A stretch of DNA of 64,000 nucleotides from NCBI GenBank assembly GCA_035528575.1, contig DATKYK010000021.1:1-64000 (forward strand). The letters are read 5' to 3'. The notes under the pieces were generated by a model. That model saw nothing but the letters and a program-made list of their open reading frames with translations. It did not search any database and was not told the origin of the DNA. This DNA is from Dehalococcoidia bacterium (GTDB lineage Bacteria > Chloroflexota > Dehalococcoidia > E44-bin15). Position numbers and translations under genes: made by a program. Positions 36,497 through 44,303 of this stretch are shown one piece after another (within the stretch, counting starts at the first letter, position 1; each line of letters begins with the position of its first letter).

Positions 36497-36687
36497 GTTC
36501 TTATTTGTCAGCAACGGTGGACATTTACTTAATTTGCAAGCAGCTGTTCTTGGACATAGCTGGTATGCTGCAAGGCAACCTGACGGCTCTGCTCTATGCA
36601 ACGATAGATTATGTAGCGTTAGAAGCCGGAGTAATTTACGATGGTGAAGCCTTGCTGGAGAAGCTCATAACGCTGCTGATTAGCTAA
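36493..36687 (+). CDS. Array small hydrophobic protein 3
   Basis: 64 residues, GTG start with GAGGGGGG upstream. Core: LDIAGMLQGNLTALLYATID, YVALEAGVIYDGEALLEKLI, ending TLLIS. Same length and C-terminus as proteins 1 and 2; N-terminus again differs. It contains one Cys (ICKQ). Confidence 0.65.
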   Translation: MSSYLSATVDIYLICKQLFLDIAGMLQGNLTALLYATIDYVALEAGVIYDGEALLEKLITLLIS

Positions 36688-36778
36688 GGGCACAATTGCA
36701 GATAGATTTCGAGGATTCACACCGACAATAGAATATAGGCATAGTAGGTGGGGCTTTATCGTCTGCCCCAAGAGAAGG

Positions 36779-36820
36779 ACCTTCGCTCGGGGTGGAGAAC
36801 CTTGGCTGCGAAGGTTTTTT
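36779..36820 (+). terminator. Terminator within R2
   Basis: Same 8-bp stem ACCTTCGC/GCGAAGGT and T run as in R1, located after small-protein gene 3 and before mini-ORF a3. Confidence 0.65.
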
Positions 36821-36886
36821 AGTTAGATAAGGCTCCACAAAGGCCCATTTTGTAATTTTCTCTACATTGTATCGAGAAGCCGTAAA

Positions 36887-36988
36887 ATGAGAGAAAATCG
36901 GAGGGATAAGGATATAAGTGATTCCCTGGGAGAGCTAAATGGCTCAATCGTAGGGCTGGGGATTGTGATAATCTTAGACGAAAGATGA
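36887..36988 (+). CDS. Array mini-ORF a3 (33 residues)
   Basis: Starts MRENRRDKDISDSLGELNGS and ends IVGLGIVIILDER, 11 bp before small-protein gene 4. Differences from a1 are substitutions only, with no frame break over the whole length. Confidence 0.45.
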   Translation: MRENRRDKDISDSLGELNGSIVGLGIVIILDER

Positions 36989-36999
36989 TGAGATAATAA

Positions 37000-37239
37000 A
37001 TGGTTTCTTTATATATGGGTTTTTTAACTTTTATGGGTTTTATTGCTGCTGGCGCTGCTCATGAAATAGTCGGCGTGCTCTACATCGTCAAGCAGATATT
37101 ATTGGACCTAGCTGGTCTATTGGAAGGCAACGTGACGGCTGTGCTCAATACCACGATAGATTGGGTATCGGCACTAGCCGATGTTCTTTATGATGTCGAA
37201 GCCTTGCTAGAGAAGGTCATAACGATGCTGATTAGCTAA
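37000..37239 (+). CDS. Array small hydrophobic protein 4 (extended)
   Basis: 79 residues: an extra hydrophobic N-terminal segment (LYMGFLTFMGFIAAGAAHEI) precedes the common core LDLAGLLEGNVTAVLNTTID, WVSALADVLYDVEALLEKVI, TMLIS. The 3' flank matches that of copy 1 (AAAGCGTCTGGTCCTAA), so copies 1 and 4 share more ancestry outside the gene. Confidence 0.65.
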   Translation: MVSLYMGFLTFMGFIAAGAAHEIVGVLYIVKQILLDLAGLLEGNVTAVLNTTIDWVSALADVLYDVEALLEKVITMLIS

Positions 37240-37404
37240 GGGCACAATTGCGGATAGATTTCAAAGCGTCTGGTCCTAATCAAATATGAATGCAAATTAA
37301 GGGTAACCCACAACCGACCTATGTGTACACGAGGAAATTGGCAGCTATCTCGGATGCTTAGACAGCCCCCCTTTTACACAACCCCCTATTTTCACTACTG
37401 ACTT

Positions 37405-38436
37405 TCACCCCAATCGTGGCTTATAAAACTTCAGGCTATCCTCAAATGTAACCGACCTGGTATATCTTTGTACCATCTCCAATGATTCCCATCTGCCCGG
37501 GTCTTTGATGGTCATAGTATCTACCCCTGCCTTGCGCAATAGGCAAGCAAATGTCCTGCGGAAGGTGTGAGGGTTGCAGGGCCAGCCTGTTTCCTTTTCT
37601 AACCTACGCAGCATAGAGGTAATACCCCACTTATTCATGCCCCAGATATTGCCATCGGGTTGATACTGGGCAAGCCATTCCCTAAGATACTCTTCTGATA
37701 GCTCACCAAAAGGAGCATAGGCTTCCTTCCCCCCTTTGCCCAGCACCTTGATAACCCTGGATTGCCAGTCAATATCGCCTTTATTGATGTTGGTAAGCTC
37801 AGATAATCTCAGGCCCGACTCGGTGAAGAGGGTAATTATTGCCTTGTCCCTAATGTGGTTAGCTTTGTCGATTAGCGGCTCAATTTCTTTTCTGGTTAGA
37901 CTGGGCGATATCAGCTTGGGAACCATAGGGGCTTCCACCCAGATTACGGGGTTATCCTTGCTCTTAAGGTCATAACCTGACTTTGGTCTATAGAGCCAGT
38001 TATAGAATACCCTTATCGCTCGGAAGTAAGCGTGTTTTCTGCCTGGAGAACAATCCAATGAGTTGAGAAAAGTGTTTATTCTACTGGGAGTCGGGGTTAG
38101 TCCCAAAACAGGAATCGCTCTGGTTAAGTATGGCTTGTAAAAGTCATCTGTTGTCCTCGGCGATATTCCATTTCTTCTAGATTCTAAAAAGAGGTCAATT
38201 GCCTTTTGAGCGTTGGCAACACCTCTCCCTTTGTTGGTGGTATAATAGTAATCCGTGAGTGCTTGGAGTAGTCTACTGGAAGGTGGTCGCTTGCCATTCT
38301 TAACCTGGGAGATATAGGATTTGCTTAAATTGCTTAACTCTGCTATCTGTGAAACAGACAATTTGTTAAGCAGTTTAGCTGTGTCTAAGCGGACTGAAAA
38401 TCCGCGTGTCGGCGGTTCAACTCCGCCCCTCGGCAC
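37405..38436 (-). CDS. Tyrosine recombinase, integrase of element 2
   Basis: The N-terminal part (about residues 26-65) is an XRE-like HTH (LSVSQIAELSNLSKSYISQV). Then come a SAM-like core-binding domain (about 75-160) and the catalytic domain: Arg in ESGLRLSEL, Lys in LGKGGKE, HTFRRTFA, Trp in PGRWESLEMVQ (replacing the usual His) and RYT with the nucleophile Tyr. The frame stays open antisense through the tRNA 3' half to GTG 38436 (MPRGGVEPPTRGFSVR). That start depends on att sequence; TTG 38361 is an alternative. Confidence 0.88.
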   Translation of the reverse strand: MPRGGVEPPTRGFSVRLDTAKLLNKLSVSQIAELSNLSKSYISQVKNGKRPPSSRLLQALTDYYYTTNKGRGVANAQKAIDLFLESRRNGISPRTTDDFYKPYLTRAIPVLGLTPTPSRINTFLNSLDCSPGRKHAYFRAIRVFYNWLYRPKSGYDLKSKDNPVIWVEAPMVPKLISPSLTRKEIEPLIDKANHIRDKAIITLFTESGLRLSELTNINKGDIDWQSRVIKVLGKGGKEAYAPFGELSEEYLREWLAQYQPDGNIWGMNKWGITSMLRRLEKETGWPCNPHTFRRTFACLLRKAGVDTMTIKDPGRWESLEMVQRYTRSVTFEDSLKFYKPRLG

Positions 38437-38440
38437 TTTT
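38388..38440 (+). repeat. Duplicated 3' half of tRNA-Phe (attR of element 2)
   Basis: 53 bp identical to 33242-33294, from the anticodon arm through the acceptor stem and TTTT. It lacks the 5' half and is not a functional tRNA. This is the original chromosomal 3' end. Confidence 0.9.
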
Positions 38441-38654
38441 AACTGAAACCTTCCGTGAACATTTCCTATCTGAGCTAGCTTGAGATAGAGGAACGCCCTT
38501 CCATATGCCGCACCTCGGCCTCCTGAACTCTCAGTAATTTAAAGAGTGACTGCAATGCTAGTATAAAAAGCAGAAAATGACACTCAGGAACAAAGCGCTT
38601 ATACACTATTGATAAAAGTCGGGCGTCGTGTTAGCAATTATCTGAGGGGGAGAT

Positions 38655-40844
38655 ATGACCATAGAAACTAAACGGATAGTATGCGGCTTTTGTGCCAGTC
38701 ACTGCCGCTATAAAGTCAGGGTCGAGGACGGCCGATTTCTGGGCGCTGACCTGCAGAAGAGGACAGATTCGCCTACCGCCGAGCGGTGGAGGAAGATAGT
38801 TGCAGCCTGCCCCCGCGCGCTCGCTGCTCCCGAATTTCTTTATCACCCCGACAGGCTCAACTACCCGCTGAAGCGGGCTGGCAAGCGTGGAGAAGGCAAG
38901 TGGCAACAGATTGGCTGGGAGCAGGCACTGGATGAAATAGCAGAAAAATTGGCAGAGATAAAAGATAATTGCGGCCCTGAGGCGCTTGCTATTGCTACCA
39001 GCGGCGAGCAGAACTCCGCAGATGAATACCGGGTGCGTTTCCAGTCCCTTTTTGGCACACCGAACCTGCTCGGCCCGCCCAGTTGTGGTGCCGGCATGAC
39101 GCTGAGCCACCTCCTCACCGGGTGGATGGTCTACCTGCCCTATATCCACCCGGAAACCCGCTGCGTTATGCTGCTGGGGGCAAATCCCCAAGCGGCAGCC
39201 CCGCAATTGTGGAACGGCATCCGTGCGTTACAGAAACTCGGGCTCAAGCTAATCGTGGTGGACCCCAGGGGTACGGAGCCCGCGGTAGAAGCTGCTCTGT
39301 GGCTGCAGCCCCGGCCGGGCACCGATGCTGCCCTGCTGCTGGGCATGATAAACACGATTATAAGCGAGGGGCTTCACGATAAGGATTTTGTGGACAGGTG
39401 GTGCTATGGATTCGAAAAGCTTGTGGAACGGGTGAGGGATTACCCGCTCCAGAGGGTTGCAGGTATCACCGGGGTGCCATTAGAGAAGATCGGGGAAGCT
39501 GCCCGGATGTATGCCACCAACAAACCAGGCTTAATCTTCCACGTTAATGGGTTGGAGGAGCAAGCTAATGCGACTCAAGCCCTACACAGCAGGTACATCC
39601 TGGCGGCGATAACCGGAAACATAGACATACCGGGTAGCGATGCGTTGCTGGAGCCCCATCCCCGCGTCAGGCTGGTGGCCGATGTGGAAATGCTGGATAA
39701 GATGAGCGGTGAGCAGAAGAGCAAGATGATCGGTGGGGAAAGGTTTAAACTCTACTCCTGGCCTGTCTTCGAGAGGCTCAGGGAGATTGTGGAGAAAACC
39801 AGAGAGCGATCGCTATCAAGCTTCTGGATCTCAGGCTACGCTCATGCCCCTTCGGTGTTTCGCGCCATGATCGACGGGAAACCCTATCCGGTCAAGGCGA
39901 TGGTAACGATAGCCAAGAACCCGCTCCTCACCTTTCCCAACGCAAAGCTGATCTATCAAGCGCTAATGAAGCTAGAGCTTCATGTGGCTATGGATGTGTT
40001 CATGACGTCCACCTGTCGCATTGCCGACTATGTGCTCCCTGCGGCCTGCGGTTTGGAGAAACCCATAATCCATGGGGGCGATTACTTCCTCCACCTGCAG
40101 GCGGGTGAAGCCGCTGTCGCACCGCTTTATGAGCGAAAGCCGGAGTACTATCTATGGCGTGAGCTGGGGATAAGGTTGGGGCAGGAGGAATACTGGCCGT
40201 GGATGACCCTGGAAGAGGCCTATGACTATCGCCTTGAACCAATGGGTGTTACCTTCAGGGAGTTCATGGATAGCAAGGGCTACGATAACCCCACGCTTCG
40301 ATACAGGAAATACGAAGAGAGGGGTTTCGGCACGCCTACAGGCAAGCTCGAGCTATACTCCACCATCCTTGAGGAGATGGGGTATGACCCACTGCCCAGC
40401 TACACCGAGCCGCCGCGGAGCCCGGTAAGCGACCGGAAGCTGGCAAGGGAGTTCCCCCTAACTCTACTCTCAGGTGGCCGGAACCGCCGCTATTACCATT
40501 CACAGGGTCGCCAGCTTGAGTCCATTCGAAAACGGTCTCCAGAGCCGATAGCCCAGATTAACCCGGAAGCAGGTATCCAGTGGGATATTAAAGATGGCGA
40601 CTGGATGTGGATCGAGACGCCGGTGGGAAGGGCCAAATTCAGATGTAAGTATTTCAGGGGGCTCGAACCTGGTGTAGTACAGGCAGAGCATGGCTGGTGG
40701 CTCCCTGAAGACCCTTCCCCCGATAGCCTGTGGCGATCGAACATAAACGCGGTGCTGGACGATGATCCCGACCTCTGTGACCCGGTAAGCGGAAACTTTG
40801 TGCTCAGGGGACAGCTGTGCAGGGTGTACAAGGCTGAGGGTTAG
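38655..40844 (+). CDS. Molybdopterin-dependent oxidoreductase, DMSO-reductase family
   Basis: 729 residues. The N-terminal [4Fe-4S] site is Cys10-x2-Cys13-x3-Cys17-x34-Cys52. The body has GVPLEKIGEAARMYA and the C-terminal cofactor domain (LLSGGRNRRYYHSQGRQLES, GDWMWIETPVGRAKF). Cys144 in PPSCGAGM sits where the metal-ligand residue is expected. No Tat signal, so cytosolic. No electron-transfer subunits are adjacent, as in single-subunit enzymes such as acetylene hydratase. Substrate unknown. Confidence 0.88.
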   Translation: MTIETKRIVCGFCASHCRYKVRVEDGRFLGADLQKRTDSPTAERWRKIVAACPRALAAPEFLYHPDRLNYPLKRAGKRGEGKWQQIGWEQALDEIAEKLAEIKDNCGPEALAIATSGEQNSADEYRVRFQSLFGTPNLLGPPSCGAGMTLSHLLTGWMVYLPYIHPETRCVMLLGANPQAAAPQLWNGIRALQKLGLKLIVVDPRGTEPAVEAALWLQPRPGTDAALLLGMINTIISEGLHDKDFVDRWCYGFEKLVERVRDYPLQRVAGITGVPLEKIGEAARMYATNKPGLIFHVNGLEEQANATQALHSRYILAAITGNIDIPGSDALLEPHPRVRLVADVEMLDKMSGEQKSKMIGGERFKLYSWPVFERLREIVEKTRERSLSSFWISGYAHAPSVFRAMIDGKPYPVKAMVTIAKNPLLTFPNAKLIYQALMKLELHVAMDVFMTSTCRIADYVLPAACGLEKPIIHGGDYFLHLQAGEAAVAPLYERKPEYYLWRELGIRLGQEEYWPWMTLEEAYDYRLEPMGVTFREFMDSKGYDNPTLRYRKYEERGFGTPTGKLELYSTILEEMGYDPLPSYTEPPRSPVSDRKLAREFPLTLLSGGRNRRYYHSQGRQLESIRKRSPEPIAQINPEAGIQWDIKDGDWMWIETPVGRAKFRCKYFRGLEPGVVQAEHGWWLPEDPSPDSLWRSNINAVLDDDPDLCDPVSGNFVLRGQLCRVYKAEG

Positions 40845-40976
40845 AGGGGAGCGTGATGGCCGTAGATGAGTGTTGCACACTCATCCAGGAAGCTCGAATA
40901 TCGATCGGAGGCAATTTAACCATAAGCCGGAAGGAGCTGAAACCATTTGTCCACAAACAAGGAGGAGCTTAAACAA

Positions 40977-41093
40977 ATGATAATTGAATTTCTGAAAAAG
41001 CATTATGGGGGCACCATGGCCGCTATCGCGGTGTATTTCGAAAATCTCGTGAAAGGAGTTCTCGGTGACCAGCCCAGAACGGAAAAATCCTGA
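40977..41093 (+). CDS. Small ORF of 38 residues between the Mo enzyme and DUF3795 gene
   Basis: Begins MIIEFLKKHYGGTMAAIAVY with AAGGAGGAG 9 bases upstream. It contains the ribosome site of the next gene and overlaps its start by 29 bp, so it may serve as a coupling leader peptide. No family recognised. Confidence 0.45.
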   Translation: MIIEFLKKHYGGTMAAIAVYFENLVKGVLGDQPRTEKS

Positions 41094-41556
41094 GAAACTC
41101 GCCCCGCCCTGCGGTCTCTACTGCGGTGCCTGCTCGATCCTTGCTGCTATTAGGAAGAACGATCCTCAACTCCTGGAACTGATCGCCGGGGGGGTCGCCA
41201 AATATCTAGGGCATCCGGTAGAGGTAAAGGATCTTACCTGTGATGGTTGTCTCTCAGACGTAAGAGCTATCATGTGCCGCGAATGTAACCTGCGGGCATG
41301 CGCCTTCGAGAAAGGGTTGACCCACTGCGCGCAGTGCGATGATTTTCCCTGTCAGCAGATCATCGATTTTAATAACGATGGCTTCCGGCACCACAGTGAG
41401 GTTCTGGACAACATCGGGCGCCAGCGGGAGATCGGTCTTGATGCCTGGGTTAAGGAGCAGGAGGAGAGGTGGCGCTGCCCCGGATGTGGCTGCGTTGTCG
41501 ACTGGTATGCTGGTAAGTGCCCCAACTGCGATGCTACCCTGAAGGGGCACTTCTAG
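41065..41556 (+). CDS. DUF3795 cysteine-rich protein with C-terminal zinc ribbon
   Basis: GTG start with GAAAGGAG upstream. The 163-residue protein has the DUF3795 pattern (PCGLYCGACSI, TCDGCLSD, MCRECNLRACAFEKGLTHCA, QCDDFPCQ) and a C-terminal ribbon CPGCGC...CPNCDA. Such proteins probably bind zinc or iron-sulfur. Proximity to the Mo enzyme suggests an accessory role, but this is inference. Confidence 0.85.
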   Translation: MTSPERKNPEKLAPPCGLYCGACSILAAIRKNDPQLLELIAGGVAKYLGHPVEVKDLTCDGCLSDVRAIMCRECNLRACAFEKGLTHCAQCDDFPCQQIIDFNNDGFRHHSEVLDNIGRQREIGLDAWVKEQEERWRCPGCGCVVDWYAGKCPNCDATLKGHF

Positions 41557-41709
41557 TTGACATAGGCCTTTTCACCCTCGTATTAGCGCCAACTGGTGTC
41601 CGGTCGGCCTGGCTCTCGACTAGCTGGTTTGGCAACACCAAATACAACGTCCTTGACCGAGAAGCTGACAATATGCTATTCTACACGAGTGCAGGGGATG
41701 GGATGCGCT

Positions 41710-41748
41710 AACTGAAAATCCGCATGTCAGCAGTTCGACTTCTCGGCA
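41710..41748 (+). repeat. Decayed tRNA-Phe 3' fragment
   Basis: ACTGAAAATCCGCATGTCAG and the following bases match the tRNA-Phe 3' half (anticodon arm, variable loop, T arm, CTCGGCA) with several substitutions and a short deletion. It probably marks an older attachment site. Confidence 0.65.
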
Positions 41749-41791
41749 AGAGAAGCAGCGAGCTGATGATTAGGAAGTTAGAGGACGAAAA

Positions 41792-41877
41792 GCCGGAGTG
41801 GCGGAACAGGTAGACGCGACGGTCTCAAAAACCGTTGGGGGGCGACTCCCGTGTCGGTTCGATCCCGACCTTCGGCA
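41792..41877 (+). tRNA. tRNA-Leu (CAA)
   Basis: 86 bases, class II with long variable arm. Acceptor GCCGGAG/CTTCGGC with one G-U pair, anticodon loop CTCAAAA (CAA), T loop GTTCGAT. CCA not encoded. Confidence 0.95.
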
Positions 41878-41926
41878 CTTTTCTGCGCGTTGAGGCGATA
41901 GATCCGGGACCTGGCAGGTCGAAAAA

Positions 41927-41997
41927 TGCCGAGTTGTGTAGCGGTAGCACGGGGGACTTTGGATCCCTAAGCCCAGGTTCGAATCCTGGCTCGGCAG
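41927..41997 (+). tRNA. tRNA-Gln (TTG)
   Basis: Acceptor TGCCGAG/CTCGGCA with discriminator G, anticodon loop CTTTGGA (TTG), T loop GTTCGAA. Second of three tRNAs in a cluster. Confidence 0.95.
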
Positions 41998-42101
41998 CTT
42001 TTTCGAGCTTCAGTGAGGGCATCGCGGCAGGTCAGAGGAGTATCCAGTAGGCTTAGGGCTTTTCGCCCCTTTTGGGAGTTAAAAGGCAGCGGAACGAAGA
42101 T

Positions 42102-42173
42102 TCCCCGATAGCTCAATGGTAGAGCGAGCGGCTGTTAACCGCTAGGTTCGAGGTTCGAGTCCTCGTCGGGGAG
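42102..42173 (+). tRNA. tRNA-Asn (GTT)
   Basis: Acceptor TCCCCGA/TCGGGGA, anticodon loop CTGTTAA (GTT), T loop GTTCGAG, discriminator G; CCA is encoded to 42176. Confidence 0.95.
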
Positions 42174-42453
42174 CCAAGTTGTCTAATAGATAGAACTCCT
42201 CGTTCAATAGTTCCGTCTTTTTAACGGGCGTAGGAATTAGTTAATAGTCACCTGCTCTGGCTCGAGCTCTTATCCTCACAGTAAAACATTTTTAAAATGC
42301 CTTTCGCTCTATAAAATTGCCTCAAAATGGAAGAGTCTTGAGTTACTTGTATATAGCATGAAAAATAGGGCGTATTTTTCCTGTACACGAGATCATACTA
42401 AAAGGCGCGGTTAATCTTCGGGACGCCAGGCGATCTTATCCAAGGTGAAAGAA

Positions 42454-43071
42454 ATGGAAGAGAAGATTAGTTACCATAAAAAATCCAGAGAGGTCAACGC
42501 CTCTCAAGTCGAGGAGAAGGTAAAAGAACCTTATGTTATGCGGGTTTACCTAGCTGGGCCGGATGTATTCCTCCCCGACGCCTTAGAAATCGGTGAGGCA
42601 AAGAAACGCATCTGCGCTCAGTATGGATTCGAGGGAATATACCCGCTGGATGCTCATTTTGATGTATTGTTTAATCTGAACTCTTCCGTTGACATGGGTC
42701 ACGCGACCTTCGACCTAATGGTGGAACTGATGGATAGTTGCGACCTTGTGATCGCGAATCTGACTCCATTCCGAGGACCGAGCACGGATATCGGCACCGC
42801 GGTTGAAATTGGTTACATGTATGGGTGTGGCAAGCCTGTGTTCGGATACACCAATGTGGTCAAGGACTACGCTGAGCGCGTTGAGCCCGATGGCTTCTTC
42901 GTAGAGTCTTTCGGGTTGTTCGACAATTTGATGGTCGAGGGTCCTGTTTGCCGAAGCGGCACGGTCGTAGTTCGGGTGAATGTTCCACCTGATAGGATAT
43001 ACACATCTCTAGAAGGTTTCACTGGGTGTGTGCGACAGGCGGCTGAGGTGCTGCTAAGTAATCAGACCTGA
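42454..43071 (+). CDS. Nucleoside 2-deoxyribosyltransferase-like protein
   Basis: ATG 42454 follows AAGGTG by 6 bases; a GTG at 42445 is within that site. The 205-residue protein has a 30-residue charged lead, then VYLAGPDVFLPDALEIGEAK, CDLVIANLTPFRGPSTDIGT and AVEIGYMYGCGKPVFGYTN, the NDT-family signature with the catalytic Glu in the last helix. It salvages or cleaves nucleosides in the cytosol. Single gene after the tRNA cluster. Confidence 0.88.
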   Translation: MEEKISYHKKSREVNASQVEEKVKEPYVMRVYLAGPDVFLPDALEIGEAKKRICAQYGFEGIYPLDAHFDVLFNLNSSVDMGHATFDLMVELMDSCDLVIANLTPFRGPSTDIGTAVEIGYMYGCGKPVFGYTNVVKDYAERVEPDGFFVESFGLFDNLMVEGPVCRSGTVVVRVNVPPDRIYTSLEGFTGCVRQAAEVLLSNQT

Positions 43072-43362
43072 TTAGACGGTGGGGATAAGAATGCGGAGCT
43101 AACATGGAAGGAGCCTACCGACCCATTGGCTGTTGTATAGAGGGCGTGCACTGGCAGTGACTTTAGTAGGTATATAAATAACAGAATTGGCTTGGGCGCA
43201 GTTAAAAAGTGGAAATCCAGATTTGAATTTTAAAAGCGGTGTTTGCAGTCTTCCCGTGTTATCACGGTTCTAACTAAAGGAGAATGGAGTATATTTATGA
43301 TAGAAACTAACGCAAATAACTCGCTACGCTTTCGACTTTGGAATTGGAAAGGAGCATGACTA

Positions 43363-44007
43363 ATGGACATAAATATACGACCAGCCCGCCCTGAAGATGC
43401 GAAGTTGATCGCGTGGTGCATGCTCATGGCAGGCAGGTCACACATGGAGATAGGCATTTGGGATCTTATCATATCTCAGCCGGAGGACAGGTGTCTGCAC
43501 TTCCTCGAGATGTTGACCTTACAGGAGCCACGGCATATGTGCTATTATACGGAATTTCTTGTGGCAGAAGTTGATGGCCACCCGGCAGCTGCACTTGAAG
43601 GCTTCGATCCTGTTAAAAACGGGGAAGCGACTGTCGCTATGCCCATGGCAGCGGTCATCGAGAAGATGGGATTGACAGAGCAAGATATGGCCCCCGGCCA
43701 GCGGAACCTCGCGGCGTTTATGACCTGCCATCCCGACTTCGCAGATGGTGCTTGGATTATCGAACACGTGGCGACCCTCCCGGAGTACCGCCGCATGGAG
43801 GCTGTCAGCAAGCTACTCGAGGCGATCCTAGACAAGGGGCGCGATCAGGGCTTTCGCCTGGCACAGGTAGGCTTCTATATCGGCAACACGCCGGCGGAGC
43901 GCGCTTACAAGAAAGCGGGCTTCAAGTATGCTGATGAAAAACGGCACCCTGATTTTGAGGCTTTGATAGGGTGCCCGGGCATGGTCCGCTTGCTGCGCGA
44001 TCTTTGA
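43363..44007 (+). CDS. GNAT-family acetyltransferase
   Basis: 214 residues. NIRPARPEDAKLIAWCMLMA opens the fold; the acetyl-CoA loop is LPEYRRMEAVSKLLEAILDK and the last motif is IGNTPAERAYKKAGFKYADE. GGAAAGGAG precedes ATG 43363. Substrate unknown. Monocistronic; about 290 bp of featureless DNA lie on each side. Confidence 0.85.
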   Translation: MDINIRPARPEDAKLIAWCMLMAGRSHMEIGIWDLIISQPEDRCLHFLEMLTLQEPRHMCYYTEFLVAEVDGHPAAALEGFDPVKNGEATVAMPMAAVIEKMGLTEQDMAPGQRNLAAFMTCHPDFADGAWIIEHVATLPEYRRMEAVSKLLEAILDKGRDQGFRLAQVGFYIGNTPAERAYKKAGFKYADEKRHPDFEALIGCPGMVRLLRDL

Positions 44008-44303
44008 GTGTAAATAGTAGTTCGCTGCTCAGAGTAGGATCGAAGCGGTGTTCGTTGGCTTGATCTGTATCACGAATCTATCAGCAACCGATGTTACTCA
44101 AGATACGGGCATTATGTTCGATAAGAATTCGTGATATTTTTATTCTATAAGAAGCGTAAACGGGTTGCTTTTTACCCATTGTCCTTGAGAGGGAGAAATC
44201 CAGGGTCATAAAAGCTCTGATTCCCCCCTGCTAAGGGAAGCAATTTCTCGGATAGAAGGAACTTCCTTAATCTAATTAGCGCAGGTTATCGGACACTAGT
44301 GCT

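Larger units (their letters stand above)
36711..36988 (+). repeat. Array direct repeat R2
   Basis: Second full copy of R1 (35542-35822), with scattered substitutions that mostly keep the terminator stem and the mini-ORF frame. Confidence 0.85.

Noticed and set aside
35542-36988. Possible CRISPR array
   Set aside because: Repeats are long, few and contain coding frames; there are no short regular repeats with unique spacers and no cas genes.
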